This document shows positions 15,746 to 25,539 of a DNA stretch of 39,775 nucleotides, in pieces. The number at the start of each line of letters is the position of its first letter. The stretch's first letter is position 1. The stretch is from UBA1731 sp964440985 (GTDB lineage Bacteria; Verrucomicrobiota; Kiritimatiellia; RFP12; UBA1067). The stretch covers positions 1-39,775 of the forward strand of contig CAYTWE010000017.1 in the NCBI GenBank assembly GCA_964440985.1, written 5' to 3'. The notes below the pieces were generated by a model, which saw only the letters and a list, made by a program, of their open reading frames with translations, was not told the DNA's origin and searched no databases. Position numbers and translations under genes: made by a program.

Positions 15746-16249
15746 ATGGAAAAGACAGAAAAATGTCCGTGCGGCAGCGGAGCCGCATACGGTGAGTGCT
15801 GCGGGCCGATCCATGACGGAACCGCAAAGGCGAAGACGGCCGAGGCTCTTATGCGCGCAAGGTATTCCGCATATGCGGCGAAGTGCGTGCACTTCCTCAA
15901 GACATCCGGCGGCCCGGAGGTGCAGGCCGAGTTCGACGAAAAGGCCTGCAAGGAATGGGCGGAGATGTCCACCTGGAACGGCATCGACGTCCTCGGTGTG
16001 GATCGCGGCGGCGAAGACGATGACGAGGGCTATGTTGAGTTCATCGCGCACTATGCGGCCAAGGGCGAGGCCGTGGAGCACCACGAACACGCATACTTCA
16101 AGAAGATCGACGGCGAATGGAAGTTCATCGACGGCGAGATCGAGAGCGGCAGGCCGTATGTGCGCGAGGAGCCGAAGGTGGGCCGCAACGACGCCTGTCC
16201 GTGCGGAAGCGGCAAGAAGTACAAGAAGTGCTGCGGCAAGGGCAAGTAA
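15746..16249 (+). CDS. ychJ: YchJ-family SEC-C motif protein (UPF0225)
   Basis: A 167-residue protein with the YchJ layout: an N-terminal zinc-type SEC-C motif (CPCGSGAAYGECC, residues 6-18), a central NTF2-like domain, and a C-terminal SEC-C motif (CPCGSGKKYKKCC, near 150-162). Cellular function is unknown in the family; SEC-C motifs bind zinc and occur in SecA, where they contact SecB and ribosomes. I chose ATG 15746 because GGAG (15734-15737) sits 8 bases upstream; an in-frame GTG at 15737 overlaps the ribBA stop. Confidence 0.92.
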   Translation: MEKTEKCPCGSGAAYGECCGPIHDGTAKAKTAEALMRARYSAYAAKCVHFLKTSGGPEVQAEFDEKACKEWAEMSTWNGIDVLGVDRGGEDDDEGYVEFIAHYAAKGEAVEHHEHAYFKKIDGEWKFIDGEIESGRPYVREEPKVGRNDACPCGSGKKYKKCCGKGK

Positions 16250-16254
16250 AGCAG

Positions 16255-16935
16255 ATGACTTGTCGCGAACTGGCATCCTGCATCGATCACACCTTCCTCA
16301 AGGCGGCGGGTGACGCGGATGCCATCGACAGGCTTTGCGCGGAGGCGCGGCGCTATCATTTTGCCTGTGCGATGGTAAACCCGTCCGAGGTGGTGAAGGC
16401 TGCGGATCTCCTTGACGGTTCCGGGGTGCGCGTCGGTACTGTGGTCGGATTCCCTCTCGGACAGAGCACCGTAGTCACGAAGTGCCATGAAGCCATGGAG
16501 GCCGTGCAGAACGGCGCTTCAGACATTGACTTCGTGCTGAACATACGCGATCTGCGCACCAAGCCGTCGGATCAGGTGCTGGAAGACCTTTCGCTGCTGA
16601 ACCTTGCCCCGAAGAAGCTGAACGACGATGCGGTGACGAAGCTCATCATCGAATGCTGCTACCTCACTGACGAGGAGAAGGTGCAGGCCTGCCGGCTCGC
16701 AAAAAAGGCCGGATTCGATTTCGTGAAGACGTCCACCGGCTTCGGCTCCGGAGGCGCGACGGCCGAGGATGTTGCGCTGATGCGCAAGACTGTCGGCAAA
16801 GGGATGGGCGTGAAGGCCGCAGGGGGCATCCGCACACTTGACGATGCGCTCAAGATGCTTGCCGCCGGAGCGAACAGGCTTGGATGCAGCGCAGGTGTGG
16901 AGATAATGAACGAGTATGGGGCGAAGCCCCGGTAG
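16255..16935 (+). CDS. deoC: Deoxyribose-phosphate aldolase
   Basis: Class I aldolase of about 226 residues that splits 2-deoxyribose 5-phosphate into glyceraldehyde 3-phosphate and acetaldehyde in deoxynucleoside breakdown. Family motifs are seen in order: IDHTFLK at the start, VVGFPLG, DIDFVLNI, KLIIECCYLTDEEK, FVKTSTGFGSGGAT with the Schiff-base lysine (about Lys158), and VKAAGGIR with the second active-site lysine. ATG 16255 was chosen because the protein then starts MTCRELASCIDHTFLK as in the family; the longer reading frame upstream runs through the YchJ gene. It lies 5 bases after that gene. Confidence 0.96.
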   Translation: MTCRELASCIDHTFLKAAGDADAIDRLCAEARRYHFACAMVNPSEVVKAADLLDGSGVRVGTVVGFPLGQSTVVTKCHEAMEAVQNGASDIDFVLNIRDLRTKPSDQVLEDLSLLNLAPKKLNDDAVTKLIIECCYLTDEEKVQACRLAKKAGFDFVKTSTGFGSGGATAEDVALMRKTVGKGMGVKAAGGIRTLDDALKMLAAGANRLGCSAGVEIMNEYGAKPR

Positions 16936-16951
16936 TATCGGAGGAGTGAAC

Positions 16952-18196
16952 ATGGGCGAAATCAGTTTTGAGCCGCCTCGCGGCATGAGGGATTTCTATC
17001 CCGAAGACATGGCGTGGCGAAACAGGGTGTTCGATGCGTTTCGCGCTGCGGGCGAGGCTGCGGGATTCGTTCCGTATGACGCCTGCGTGGTCGAAAGCTA
17101 CGAACTGCTTGCGCGCAAGGCCGGCGAAGAGGTGGGTGAGCAGATCTACCACTTCAACGACAAGAGCGACAGGCATCTTGCCCTCCGGGCGGAGATGACG
17201 CCTACGCTTGCCCGCATGGTTGCCGCCCGCCAGCACGAACTGCGCTTTCCGCTGAAGTGGAACACCATCGCCCAGTGTTTCCGCTACGAACGCTCCACAA
17301 AGGGGCGCAAGCGCGAGCATTACCAGTGGAACTGCGACATCATCGGCGAAGAGTCGGTGCTTGCCGAAGTGGAGGTTCTCGGCGCGGCCGTGGATGCGCT
17401 TCGCCGCATGGGGCTTACCAAAGACGATTTCAGGGTGCACGTCTCGAACCGTGCGCTTCTCTCGGAGCTGCTTGCTTCGAGCGGCATACCCGCCGACCGC
17501 CACGCTCAGGTTTTCCTTGCGCTCGACAAGCGCGGCAAGATGCCTGATTCCGAGATCGCCGCTATGCTTCGCGACGGCGGACTCGACGAGGCCGGCGTTA
17601 AGGAGACGTTCGCAATCATGGATCTGAAGTCGCTTGACGACCTTCCCGACGGCCCGGCGAAGGAGCGCCTTTCCGAGCTGTTCAGGCTTGCGGCGATTGC
17701 AGGTTTTGCCGAGTGCCTTGAGTTCGACATATCGGTGATCCGCGGTCTTGCGTACTACACGGGAATCGTGTTCGAGGCGTTTGACGTAAAGCGCGAGTTC
17801 CGCGCCATCTTCGGCGGCGGAAGGTACGACAACCTTCTCACGACGATTGGCGGCGATCCCGCAACTGCAGTCGGTCTTGGATTCGGCGACGTTGTTGTCA
17901 CCGAACTGCTCAAGGCAAAGTTCGGCGCTGAGGCACCGTGCGCAAAGCGCGGCGTGTATGTGGGCTACATGTTCCCGGAGCAGCGTGAGGCGGCGATTGC
18001 CCTTGCGGCGCGGTTGCGTTCACAGGGTGAATGCGTAGACCTTGCCCTGAGGAAGCAGAAGCCGAAACAGTTCTTTGCCCACGCAGGCTCGGGCCAGTGC
18101 GCAAAGGCCGTCTTCCTCGGACCTGACGACATTGCCGCCGGCAAGGCCCGCATAAAGGATCTTGCGACGCGAACTGAAACGGAAATTGCCCTGTAA
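16952..18196 (+). CDS. hisS: Histidyl-tRNA synthetase
   Basis: Class II synthetase of 414 residues that charges tRNA-His. Motif 1 region FEPPRGMRDFYPEDM, motif 2 region ALRAEMTPTLARMV with RYERSTKGRKREHYQWNCDI, the histidine-binding segment RGLAYYTGIVFEAF, and motif 3 region FGGGRYDNL are all present, followed by an anticodon-binding domain (about 320-414). Motif 2 has ERSTKGRKREHYQWN rather than the more common bacterial ERPQKGR type, suggesting the less common HisRS lineage. ATG 16952 follows GGAGGAG (16940-16946) by 5 bases; the longer upstream reading frame is not needed. Confidence 0.96.
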   Translation: MGEISFEPPRGMRDFYPEDMAWRNRVFDAFRAAGEAAGFVPYDACVVESYELLARKAGEEVGEQIYHFNDKSDRHLALRAEMTPTLARMVAARQHELRFPLKWNTIAQCFRYERSTKGRKREHYQWNCDIIGEESVLAEVEVLGAAVDALRRMGLTKDDFRVHVSNRALLSELLASSGIPADRHAQVFLALDKRGKMPDSEIAAMLRDGGLDEAGVKETFAIMDLKSLDDLPDGPAKERLSELFRLAAIAGFAECLEFDISVIRGLAYYTGIVFEAFDVKREFRAIFGGGRYDNLLTTIGGDPATAVGLGFGDVVVTELLKAKFGAEAPCAKRGVYVGYMFPEQREAAIALAARLRSQGECVDLALRKQKPKQFFAHAGSGQCAKAVFLGPDDIAAGKARIKDLATRTETEIAL

Positions 18197-18217
18197 CTTC
18201 GGTTGCGAAAGGAAGCG

Positions 18218-20290
18218 ATGAAGGCCGGATGTCTTATAGGCATTGTATGTGCGCTGGCCTTATCCGCTGTATGCGACGAGACTGTGCGCTACAGGAAGAC
18301 CGGATTGCGGGCGGCGTTGGACAACGCCGTCTCTGCCGCCGAAAAGACGCTGCAAGGTACGGAATGTACGCCAAAGGAGGCTCAGGAACTTCTTGAGCTT
18401 TCCCGCTACGTCGATTCGGGGACGCGCATCCGCTACCGCGCCTTCGCGGAGAAGTCCCTTGTGAGGCTGAAGGAGACAAAGGCCAACGATCCGTTTGTGA
18501 AGAAGGCGGCAGATGAACTTTCAGATCTGAAGCGTCTTGATGATGAGCTTCAGCCAATTGCGAACGCCCTGCCGCCCGCGCCCATGTTGCCGGTCGACGA
18601 ATACAGATATCGGTTTCGATTCTTCTGGAACGCTCCAAAGGCGTACGACGCGCCGGGCAGGAACTGCAGGCAGTGTCCATCGTCGTACAATAAGATATTC
18701 GGAGGATACGGAAAGCTGGATATGGATGAGGTCGAAAGGATGCTCGTCGCCGCAATTCCGGATGCGCCGGACGATCTCTATCTGGAGTATTCGAGAAACG
18801 GAAACAGGTTAAACTACGAAAAATGCTGGCTGTCCCGCGAGAGACTGTTCGAGATGTTTGCATCCGCCGAGATTGCCGAAGGCAAGGGACGGTTCATTCC
18901 GAAGATTGTGGAGATGCTGGAGACGTTCTGCGCCCAGCGGTCGTGGGTGTTTCCTGCGCACGATGTGATGGAGCCTGGAGGGAACGGGAATTTCAGAGGC
19001 ACATCGCAGAGTGTAGACCTGTTTTCGTCGGAACTTGCCGCGAACATCGCCTGCGGCATCGACCGGCTGCGCACAAAGCTGCCGGCGCACATCATCGAGC
19101 GCGTCAAGTCAGAGATGGAACGGCGGATATTCGCGCCGATTCGCAGGGAACTGCGTTTCCATCCGTCGCAGGGCGCGGTTTCGGGGGCGGAGGATTGCGC
19201 CGTTTTTCAGTCCTGGATCGACAGGGCGAGCAACTGGAACGCCGTCTGCTGGGACAATGTGGTCTGCGCAGCCCTTGCGATGCTTGACGATCCCGCAGAC
19301 CGCGCATATTTTGTCAACGGCGCAATGAAGTCTGTGGACTTCTACCTCTCCGGCTTTTCCGATGACGGCTACTGCTCCGAAGGAATGGGATACTGGAACT
19401 ACGGATTCGGGCATCACGTTCTGATGGGTCGGCTTCTCAAGATCGAATCCGGCGGAAAACTTGACATATTCACAAGACAGATTCAGCGCAAGATAGCGTC
19501 CTACGCAAAGAACTATGAACTCGCCCCAGGCATATGTCCGGCTTTTGCAGACGGGAACGGCGATCCATCTCAACTCATCCTTGGGCTGATGCGCGAAATA
19601 TGGCCGGAAAGCGTAAGGTCGCCAGACGCTGTAACCGTATTCCCGAAGGGGCAGGTCTGGCTTTTCCGTGCAAAGTCCGGGCTGTCTGTTGCATTCAAGG
19701 GCGGCCACAACGGTGAACAGCACAACCACAACGACGTGGGATCGTACTATGTGGTCAACAACGGCAGGTTCGTCACCGGCGACCCTGGACACGAGCAGTA
19801 TACGCGACGCACGTTTTCGTCCCATCGCTACGATTCTCCGATAATCAACTCGTACGGACATCCGGTGCCGACGGTTGGAGGCGCGTTGCAGAAGACCGGT
19901 GCGCAGTACCGGGCGCAGGTCGTGGCGCAGGAACTCGGGCGCGACAGGTGCAGCGTCTCCCTTGAACTCAAGGATGTGTACGGCGTCAATACGCTCAAGA
20001 GCCTTGTGCGCACATTCGTGTGGGACATATCCGGCAAGACGTTCACCGTTCGCGACCGCTTCAGTTTCACGGAACCGACACTTTTCGAGGATCCTTATCT
20101 TGCGTATGGCGACGCCACGTGCGCGCCGGAGATATCGGTCGTTCCTGCCGGATATTCGCTGAAGGAAGAGGACATTCCGAATCCTCACCATAACGCACCG
20201 CGCCGCATTGCCGTAGTTCCGTCGGCTCCAGTCATGGAGACGGAGGTGGCGTTCACGTTCCGTTCCGCTCCCTGCGCACCGTCCCTTTGA
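18218..20290 (+). CDS. Secreted heparinase II/III-like polysaccharide lyase
   Basis: Exported lyase-like protein of about 690 residues, probably acting on a uronic-acid-containing polysaccharide; the substrate is not predictable. ATG 18218 follows AAAGGAA and begins a signal peptide (MKAGCLIGIVCALALSAVC); an in-frame TTG at 18203 is less likely. The alpha-helical toroid part spans about 80-420, with GYCSEGMGYWNYGFGHH near residue 385 as in heparinase II/III and alginate lyases. The beta-sheet C-terminal domain (about 450-690) holds HNGEQHNHNDVGSY near 496, the conserved His/Asn segment of the heparinase II/III-like family. It follows hisS after about 20 bases although it is functionally unrelated. 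Confidence 0.86.
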   Translation: MKAGCLIGIVCALALSAVCDETVRYRKTGLRAALDNAVSAAEKTLQGTECTPKEAQELLELSRYVDSGTRIRYRAFAEKSLVRLKETKANDPFVKKAADELSDLKRLDDELQPIANALPPAPMLPVDEYRYRFRFFWNAPKAYDAPGRNCRQCPSSYNKIFGGYGKLDMDEVERMLVAAIPDAPDDLYLEYSRNGNRLNYEKCWLSRERLFEMFASAEIAEGKGRFIPKIVEMLETFCAQRSWVFPAHDVMEPGGNGNFRGTSQSVDLFSSELAANIACGIDRLRTKLPAHIIERVKSEMERRIFAPIRRELRFHPSQGAVSGAEDCAVFQSWIDRASNWNAVCWDNVVCAALAMLDDPADRAYFVNGAMKSVDFYLSGFSDDGYCSEGMGYWNYGFGHHVLMGRLLKIESGGKLDIFTRQIQRKIASYAKNYELAPGICPAFADGNGDPSQLILGLMREIWPESVRSPDAVTVFPKGQVWLFRAKSGLSVAFKGGHNGEQHNHNDVGSYYVVNNGRFVTGDPGHEQYTRRTFSSHRYDSPIINSYGHPVPTVGGALQKTGAQYRAQVVAQELGRDRCSVSLELKDVYGVNTLKSLVRTFVWDISGKTFTVRDRFSFTEPTLFEDPYLAYGDATCAPEISVVPAGYSLKEEDIPNPHHNAPRRIAVVPSAPVMETEVAFTFRSAPCAPSL

Positions 20291-20333
20291 ACGCTCTTGC
20301 CTCGCTGGTTTTTGTTTTGGCAATTGTGTCCTA

Positions 20334-20363
20334 TTGAGAAAAAAAAAATCAAACTGATATAAT
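20334..20363 (+). promoter_or_regulatory. Promoter with an A10 tract in the spacer
   Basis: -35 TTGAGA (20334-20339), an 18-base spacer containing ten A in a row (20339-20348, overlapping the -35 by one base), and an extended -10 TGA-TATAAT (20355-20363). The design matches the promoter at 25708. The predicted transcript start is about 20370. Confidence 0.65.
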
Positions 20364-20399
20364 CCACCGCTAAGCACTTGTTATGGATATGCGAAAGGA

Positions 20400-22184
20400 A
20401 TGGGCAGAAAGATGTTCTTGTCAGTTCTATCCGGAAACATGGCGGCGGAATCCGTTTTCCGTTTGCATTCGTCAATGCGTAGGAATTATGTCACTCGCTT
20501 GATGCCATGTGTAATCCTTGCGATTTTTGGATTCATGGAATGTAGTGCTGCAACGCTTGGGCATTGGCGTTTCTTCATGACAAACATGGTGGACGGCGCA
20601 TCGGTTCCGGCGGATGTCGTCTTCACGAATCTTGTCGACTCGTCGCGTCTGCCCGCAAGGCTGTACGCCGGTGCGAAGACTGACGAATATCCCGCATCGT
20701 ACACGAATGTTGTTGATCGCAGATGGAACGCAATGCGCGATGGCAAAGAGGGGGCGATCATCTACAACGGAGGAATCGGCGCAGTGCGGACCTCCGGACA
20801 TCCGGTGCGCCGGAATTCCTCGGATAGCATGAGCGGACGCATCGAATGTGCCGACGGGTACGGAATAGAGATACAGGATCCTGACGGATTGCTGAAACGG
20901 CAGACTTTCACGCTTGAACTCATAGTGAGAATCCCGACAAACGGATGGACGTATGTGCAGTCGGGACGGGCGCTTTTCTCTATGGCGTCCGGTACAGATG
21001 GCGGAGGACATTCGTATGTGATGGCGGCGAGGCCAAGCTGGAATGAGGTTTGCGGAACGATATCCGGCGTCGATGGACAGAAAGCCGTAATCAATACGCT
21101 TAGCACTGGCGGCACCGTGCTGCAGGAAAGTGAGTTCCATCACATCGCATTCGTGGTCGATGACGGCAAGTGGTCGCTTTATCGGGACTATGCGACATAC
21201 CGGGCGAACATATCGTCTGATGGCGACATCGTATATGGAGATTCCGCAGCACCCTTGGTCATCGGGGCATCATCGATTTCAAATATGTCCGCGCAGATAG
21301 ACGTAGCGGAGGTGCGGTTCTCCGATTCAGCCCTGTCTGTTGACGAGATGCTTCGATGCGACTTCACATATCGCGCAGAGCAGGATGAAGCGCTTATTCA
21401 TCTTCCTTTCGACGGGACGTTCCGTTCATTGGCGTTCCCGGAGATGCTTTCGGATGATCCGAAGCTTGCCGTCAAGGCGGAAGGCGGGGATATCCCGACC
21501 TTCTCCAACGACGTGAAGGCGGAGACGTGCCTGACGTATGACCTGTCGGAGATTTTGCGCAAAGGAAATGCGCAGTCACTGCACTGTCCGTCGGGCGTAG
21601 TTTCGTGGACGGGCGCGAGGATGCTGTACGGGGAGCCGTCGTTCACCGTGGAGTTCTTCATCAAATGCGGTCTGCAGCAGGTCAGGACTTCGGTGGTTGC
21701 CGCGAGATCACACGTTGTCTACGGAAACACAAACCGCGACAGGGCATGGCAGTTCGGGTTTTCGCAGGACGGCAAGTTCTGTGTGCAGACTGACACGGAC
21801 GTGGAGCGGACAGCGGCCAACCGGTTCTGGTACGTATCATGCGAGACGAACCTCGTCTCTGATGGACGTTGGCATCACATCGCGGCCACATGGCAGAATT
21901 CCGTTGATTCAGAAAATGGCGTTCAAAGCACAAACACGGTGATGACGCTGTATGTGGACTACAGTCAGGTTGACTGGACGAAGGCGCAAGGGACGGTGTT
22001 CTTCCGGAACGATGTCGACATTCCTCTGTACATCGGCGGCTATGCGTCGAATACGAATCCTCTTCTTGCCAAAAATCCGTTCAACGGCGAGATTGATGAA
22101 CTGCGCATATCGAAGGGAGTGCTGCCAGTTTCAAGATTCATGTGCCTGAAGCATAGGCTTGGCCTTCGGCTGCACCTCAGGTAA
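20400..22184 (+). CDS. Secreted protein with two LamG/concanavalin-like domains
   Basis: Up to 594 residues, exported, probably carbohydrate binding. The first LamG-like domain is at about 140-320 (LLKRQTFTLELIVRIPTNGW, ESEFHHIAFVVDDGKWSLYR, IDVAEVRFSDSALSVDEM). The second is at about 395-585 (GEPSFTVEFFIKCG, DGRWHHIAATWQNSV, FNGEIDELRISKGVLP). Start choice is uncertain: ATG 20400 directly abuts an AAAGGA, ATG 20412 is better spaced from it, and ATG 20475 gives a conventional signal peptide (MRRNYVTRLMPCVILAIFGF). If translation begins at 20400 or 20412 the signal peptide has an unusually long N-region. No catalytic motif is seen. The large mosaic hydrolase gene follows after 35 bases and may be co-transcribed. 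Confidence 0.8.
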   Translation: MGRKMFLSVLSGNMAAESVFRLHSSMRRNYVTRLMPCVILAIFGFMECSAATLGHWRFFMTNMVDGASVPADVVFTNLVDSSRLPARLYAGAKTDEYPASYTNVVDRRWNAMRDGKEGAIIYNGGIGAVRTSGHPVRRNSSDSMSGRIECADGYGIEIQDPDGLLKRQTFTLELIVRIPTNGWTYVQSGRALFSMASGTDGGGHSYVMAARPSWNEVCGTISGVDGQKAVINTLSTGGTVLQESEFHHIAFVVDDGKWSLYRDYATYRANISSDGDIVYGDSAAPLVIGASSISNMSAQIDVAEVRFSDSALSVDEMLRCDFTYRAEQDEALIHLPFDGTFRSLAFPEMLSDDPKLAVKAEGGDIPTFSNDVKAETCLTYDLSEILRKGNAQSLHCPSGVVSWTGARMLYGEPSFTVEFFIKCGLQQVRTSVVAARSHVVYGNTNRDRAWQFGFSQDGKFCVQTDTDVERTAANRFWYVSCETNLVSDGRWHHIAATWQNSVDSENGVQSTNTVMTLYVDYSQVDWTKAQGTVFFRNDVDIPLYIGGYASNTNPLLAKNPFNGEIDELRISKGVLPVSRFMCLKHRLGLRLHLR

Positions 22185-22219
22185 ACAGACAGATTGGCAA
22201 TGGCGAAAGGGCGACATAC

Positions 22220-25200
22220 ATGAGATTGCATCGCATCGTGACGGCATTTGCGGTTGTGTCCGCAGCCATATGCGGCGCAGATGCCGGAGACGGAGCGCGT
22301 GGCGAAGATGTCAGCGCAAAGAATCCGCCGCCGTTGAAGTATGGGTTCCGCGATCCGCTCCCGAAGGTCAAGGGCTATGCGCCGGTAGTCTCGATGGACG
22401 ATTTCACGATTGAATTGCGCGATGGCCTGATACTGCGCAACGGCAGGCCGTTCTTTTGGGTTGGCAACGGATGCGATCTTGGGTCTGGACATTCGACTCC
22501 CCTCGGTCTTTGGCTGGCGCGTCTTGCCGGGCAGACGTATGTCGTAGTGCCGGATGGTGCGTCGTTCAACCCAAAGTACGCAGACGGAACGCTAACGGTG
22601 GGCGGATGCTCGATTCCTGCGGGAAACCGTTCGTGGGTGCGCGAGGCCGAACGGCTCGGCATGGTTGTGCAGTCGACGGTGACGTCCCGGTATTTCAAGT
22701 GGAGCGAGATGCGCAGATACACAAAAGACCATCCTGATTTCGCGGACATCCACTACAACGCCGGACACTATCTATCAATAGACACCGGGTACGAGGCGGG
22801 GCGGCGGATTCTATCCGCGAAGCGCCGCGACGTGTTCACGCAGTTCGAGGACGATCCGAAGTATCTTGCGGAGTTTGCCCGCGAACCTGGTCCGGAACCG
22901 TGCAACAGACGCATCTGCGCCGGTTTCGTTCAGGCCATGGAGAGGAAGTACGGCAGCATAGACGAAGCCAACCGGGCATGGAGGACTGAATTTGCCGGCT
23001 GGAGTGAAGTTCGTCCGCCGCATATTCCTGACGACGCCGTGATGGCGAGCGGCTATGTGCGCAAGCGCGAACTCCGCCGCAATGCGCTTCGCGACCGCTA
23101 CGAGATGTACATGGACTGGCTTCGGTTTGCGCAGAGGGACAACATGCGGAACTTCGCCGCAGAGGTTGCGGACGTCAGGCGGTCGAACCCCAAGATACGC
23201 CTTACGGTGGACGTGCGCGGCCACATGGACGACTGCGACAGCTACATGCTGTACGACATCAACGCCGTCGACGGGCTTGTGGATTACTTCTCCATCCACA
23301 ACGGCTACATTGCGTACCGCTACAACAATGAGCGTTATGACGAGAACATTCTCCGCATCTCCACTGCGTTTCCGCTATTCAAGTACAATTTCTTCAGGGC
23401 GAATACGCGCCACCCGATATGGAACGGAGAGGACATAGCGAGTGTCGTCAGATCTGCCGCCTCCACGCCCGAGGCCATGCGCCGCAACGATCTTGCGAGC
23501 CTGATGGAAGGGGACTGGGATTTTCGCCGCGACGATGCGAAGGAGTGGGACAGGATTGCCGTTCCGCAGGCGTGGGATGAGACGGACAGGTACAAGGGCT
23601 ATTCAGGGACGGCGTGGTATCGCAAGAGATTCACGGTAGGGGTACAGTACGGCGACGATTTCGCGGACGGAAGCCGCAGATTCTTCTTTGCCGGAAGAGG
23701 CATGGCGCAGCAAGGAACTGTTTGGCTTAACGGCCACATGGTTGGTGAGGTTAAGGGATGGAACACGCCTTTCAGGTTTGACGTAGGGGCATATCTCAAT
23801 TTCGGCAGGGAGAATGAACTTCTCATCCGCTGCGACGGGAACGGCGGTTTCATGAACGGTCTTCGCGGCGTCTACCACATACTTGCGGGCGATCAGTCCG
23901 GCGAGGCTCTGCCGTTTGGGGAGAAGGAGCACAAGGCAATGCTCTGGGGATACCTCATGCGCGGTTCATCCGCCGTCAGTCTATGGAACTGGACTGGCGA
24001 TCCGCTCAGGGTATATATGCCGGAACTTGTTGCGAAGCTGGAGGAAGTGGCGGAGTTTGCGCTGCCAGATCTGCGGCGTCAGCACCGTTCGCGTGTGGCG
24101 CTCCTCTATCCATATCTCTATGCGCGTGGTCTTCCCGTCGCATCCTGCATCGAGCGCGGCAGAGTGTGGGTCGATTGGTACAACGCGGCGATGTTCAGCG
24201 GCGTAGAGCCTGATGTGGTCAGCGAGGAGACGTTTGTCTCGCGGGTCACGCCGGAGGACTACCCGCTGCTTCTTGCGCCCGCCGCCGCGCTTGTGGAGGA
24301 AAGGACGTATGCCCACTTCAAGGACTATCTCGCGAAGGGCGGAGCAGCCATTGTGACAGAGGATTCCTTTGCCCGCACATACGACCGTTTCAGGGAGACC
24401 GACGTTGGCGCGTTGCCGGGAAAGAGGATTGTCGTCGACGGGTCGCTTTCGATGGAAGACCTCAAAAAGGCCTTTGCGCCGCATCTCCCGGCGCCGGAGG
24501 TCGTGTTTGACCGGAGTTCGCCGATTGAGTGCAACCTGGCCGGAACTGATGACAGGAAGGTTCTGCATTTTCAGAACTGGGATGGACGCGACCATGTTGT
24601 GCCATTCACACTGCCGGACGAAGTAAGGGGATGGTCGTTGGCGCCGCTTGAGGGGAAGTTTGACGGATGCAGGGTTGTTCTGCCGTCGCAGGGAACTGCT
24701 GTGGCCATACTTTCGAAAGACCGTTCGTACCGGTGGAGGTTGCCGGAGAAGGCCGCGAAGAATGCGGCGGAGCTGAAACGCATCGCGGCTCTGAACGTGA
24801 ACCGTCCCGATGCGGTGAAGCGTGCGCTCTTTGCCGCGCCGGTCGGCAACCGCGGCCCATATACCGGAAAGGCTCTCTATCCACGCATAGTCGAGTCGTT
24901 AACGCTGAACGGCTACGCTGTGGACGAACTTCATCCGTCCGAATGGACGAAGGATGCGCTGGCGAAATATTCGTTTGTTGTCCTGTCGGAAACTCAGTCG
25001 TTCCCAGTGAAGGACGTGATCGGAGCGCCGATGATCACGAACCTTGCGGAGTGGGTGAAGGGGGGTGGCAAGGCGCTCATGATGGGATATACCGCATCTA
25101 CGCTCAACGCCGCCGCCCACATATTCAGGAAGGGCGACATGAAGCCGTTTGGATTCAACGGAGTGGGGGCGCTCGCATGGAGCGAGAAGTACGCGACATT

Positions 25201-25501
25201 TGGCGATCCCGCGCAGCTGACGACGCCAAACGTGACCGGCCCGCTATCTGATGGCGTCAGATCGGTTGTGTGCTATGCTGCCGCGCCGCTGCTTCTCCTG
25301 AAGGATTCACCGCTCAAGCCGGTTGTGTCGTTTCCGTCCGATATCAGCGAAGCGGCATCAGGCAGACCTGTGGTTGCAGCAGGTGAGATCGGCAAGGGAC
25401 GGCTCGTAGTGTCGTCCGATGCGCTTCTCTTCCAGCCCTCACGCATTGAATGCGCCGACAACGCCCGTCTTCTGGAGAATGTGATTAACTACCTGAAGTG
25501 A
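22220..25501 (+). CDS. Large secreted mosaic GH42/GH2-like glycoside hydrolase
   Basis: Exported enzyme-like protein of 1093 residues with a signal peptide (about 1-21). Residues about 55-430 resemble the GH42 beta-galactosidase barrel, including FVQAMERKYGSIDEANRAW, a segment typical of GH42. Residues about 440-555 are a GH2-type sugar-binding jelly roll: YSGTAWYRKRFTV, GTVWLNGHMVGEVKGW, FDVGAYLNFGRENELLIRCD. The barrel seems to resume at 570-610 (GYLMRGSSAVSLWNWTGDPL), so the jelly roll would be inserted inside it. A glutamine-amidotransferase/trimerisation-like domain follows (about 620-740), then a beta domain, and a second such alpha/beta domain ends the protein (about 870-1093). The catalytic glutamates could not be assigned with confidence. 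A galactosidase-like role is inference. Confidence 0.78.
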   Translation: MRLHRIVTAFAVVSAAICGADAGDGARGEDVSAKNPPPLKYGFRDPLPKVKGYAPVVSMDDFTIELRDGLILRNGRPFFWVGNGCDLGSGHSTPLGLWLARLAGQTYVVVPDGASFNPKYADGTLTVGGCSIPAGNRSWVREAERLGMVVQSTVTSRYFKWSEMRRYTKDHPDFADIHYNAGHYLSIDTGYEAGRRILSAKRRDVFTQFEDDPKYLAEFAREPGPEPCNRRICAGFVQAMERKYGSIDEANRAWRTEFAGWSEVRPPHIPDDAVMASGYVRKRELRRNALRDRYEMYMDWLRFAQRDNMRNFAAEVADVRRSNPKIRLTVDVRGHMDDCDSYMLYDINAVDGLVDYFSIHNGYIAYRYNNERYDENILRISTAFPLFKYNFFRANTRHPIWNGEDIASVVRSAASTPEAMRRNDLASLMEGDWDFRRDDAKEWDRIAVPQAWDETDRYKGYSGTAWYRKRFTVGVQYGDDFADGSRRFFFAGRGMAQQGTVWLNGHMVGEVKGWNTPFRFDVGAYLNFGRENELLIRCDGNGGFMNGLRGVYHILAGDQSGEALPFGEKEHKAMLWGYLMRGSSAVSLWNWTGDPLRVYMPELVAKLEEVAEFALPDLRRQHRSRVALLYPYLYARGLPVASCIERGRVWVDWYNAAMFSGVEPDVVSEETFVSRVTPEDYPLLLAPAAALVEERTYAHFKDYLAKGGAAIVTEDSFARTYDRFRETDVGALPGKRIVVDGSLSMEDLKKAFAPHLPAPEVVFDRSSPIECNLAGTDDRKVLHFQNWDGRDHVVPFTLPDEVRGWSLAPLEGKFDGCRVVLPSQGTAVAILSKDRSYRWRLPEKAAKNAAELKRIAALNVNRPDAVKRALFAAPVGNRGPYTGKALYPRIVESLTLNGYAVDELHPSEWTKDALAKYSFVVLSETQSFPVKDVIGAPMITNLAEWVKGGGKALMMGYTASTLNAAAHIFRKGDMKPFGFNGVGALAWSEKYATFGDPAQLTTPNVTGPLSDGVRSVVCYAAAPLLLLKDSPLKPVVSFPSDISEAASGRPVVAAGEIGKGRLVVSSDALLFQPSRIECADNARLLENVINYLK

Positions 25502-25506
25502 ACACT

Positions 25507-25539
25507 CCTCCGCAGCGTCAGGGCTTGACGCGGCGGAGG
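25507..25539. terminator. Strong hairpin after the mosaic hydrolase gene
   Basis: CCTCCGC-A-GCGTCA, loop GGGCT, TGACGC-G-GCGGAGG: 13 paired bases with one mismatch. There is no T-tract on either side, so it may be a non-canonical or bidirectional terminator, or an RNA-stabilising stem. It overlaps the stop of the minus-strand gene remnant. Confidence 0.5.

Noticed and set aside
20383..20502. Short + strand frame (39 codons) in the leader of the LamG gene
   Set aside because: It starts at ATG 20383 without a ribosome-binding site and the peptide shows no feature; a regulatory leader peptide cannot be excluded but is not supported.
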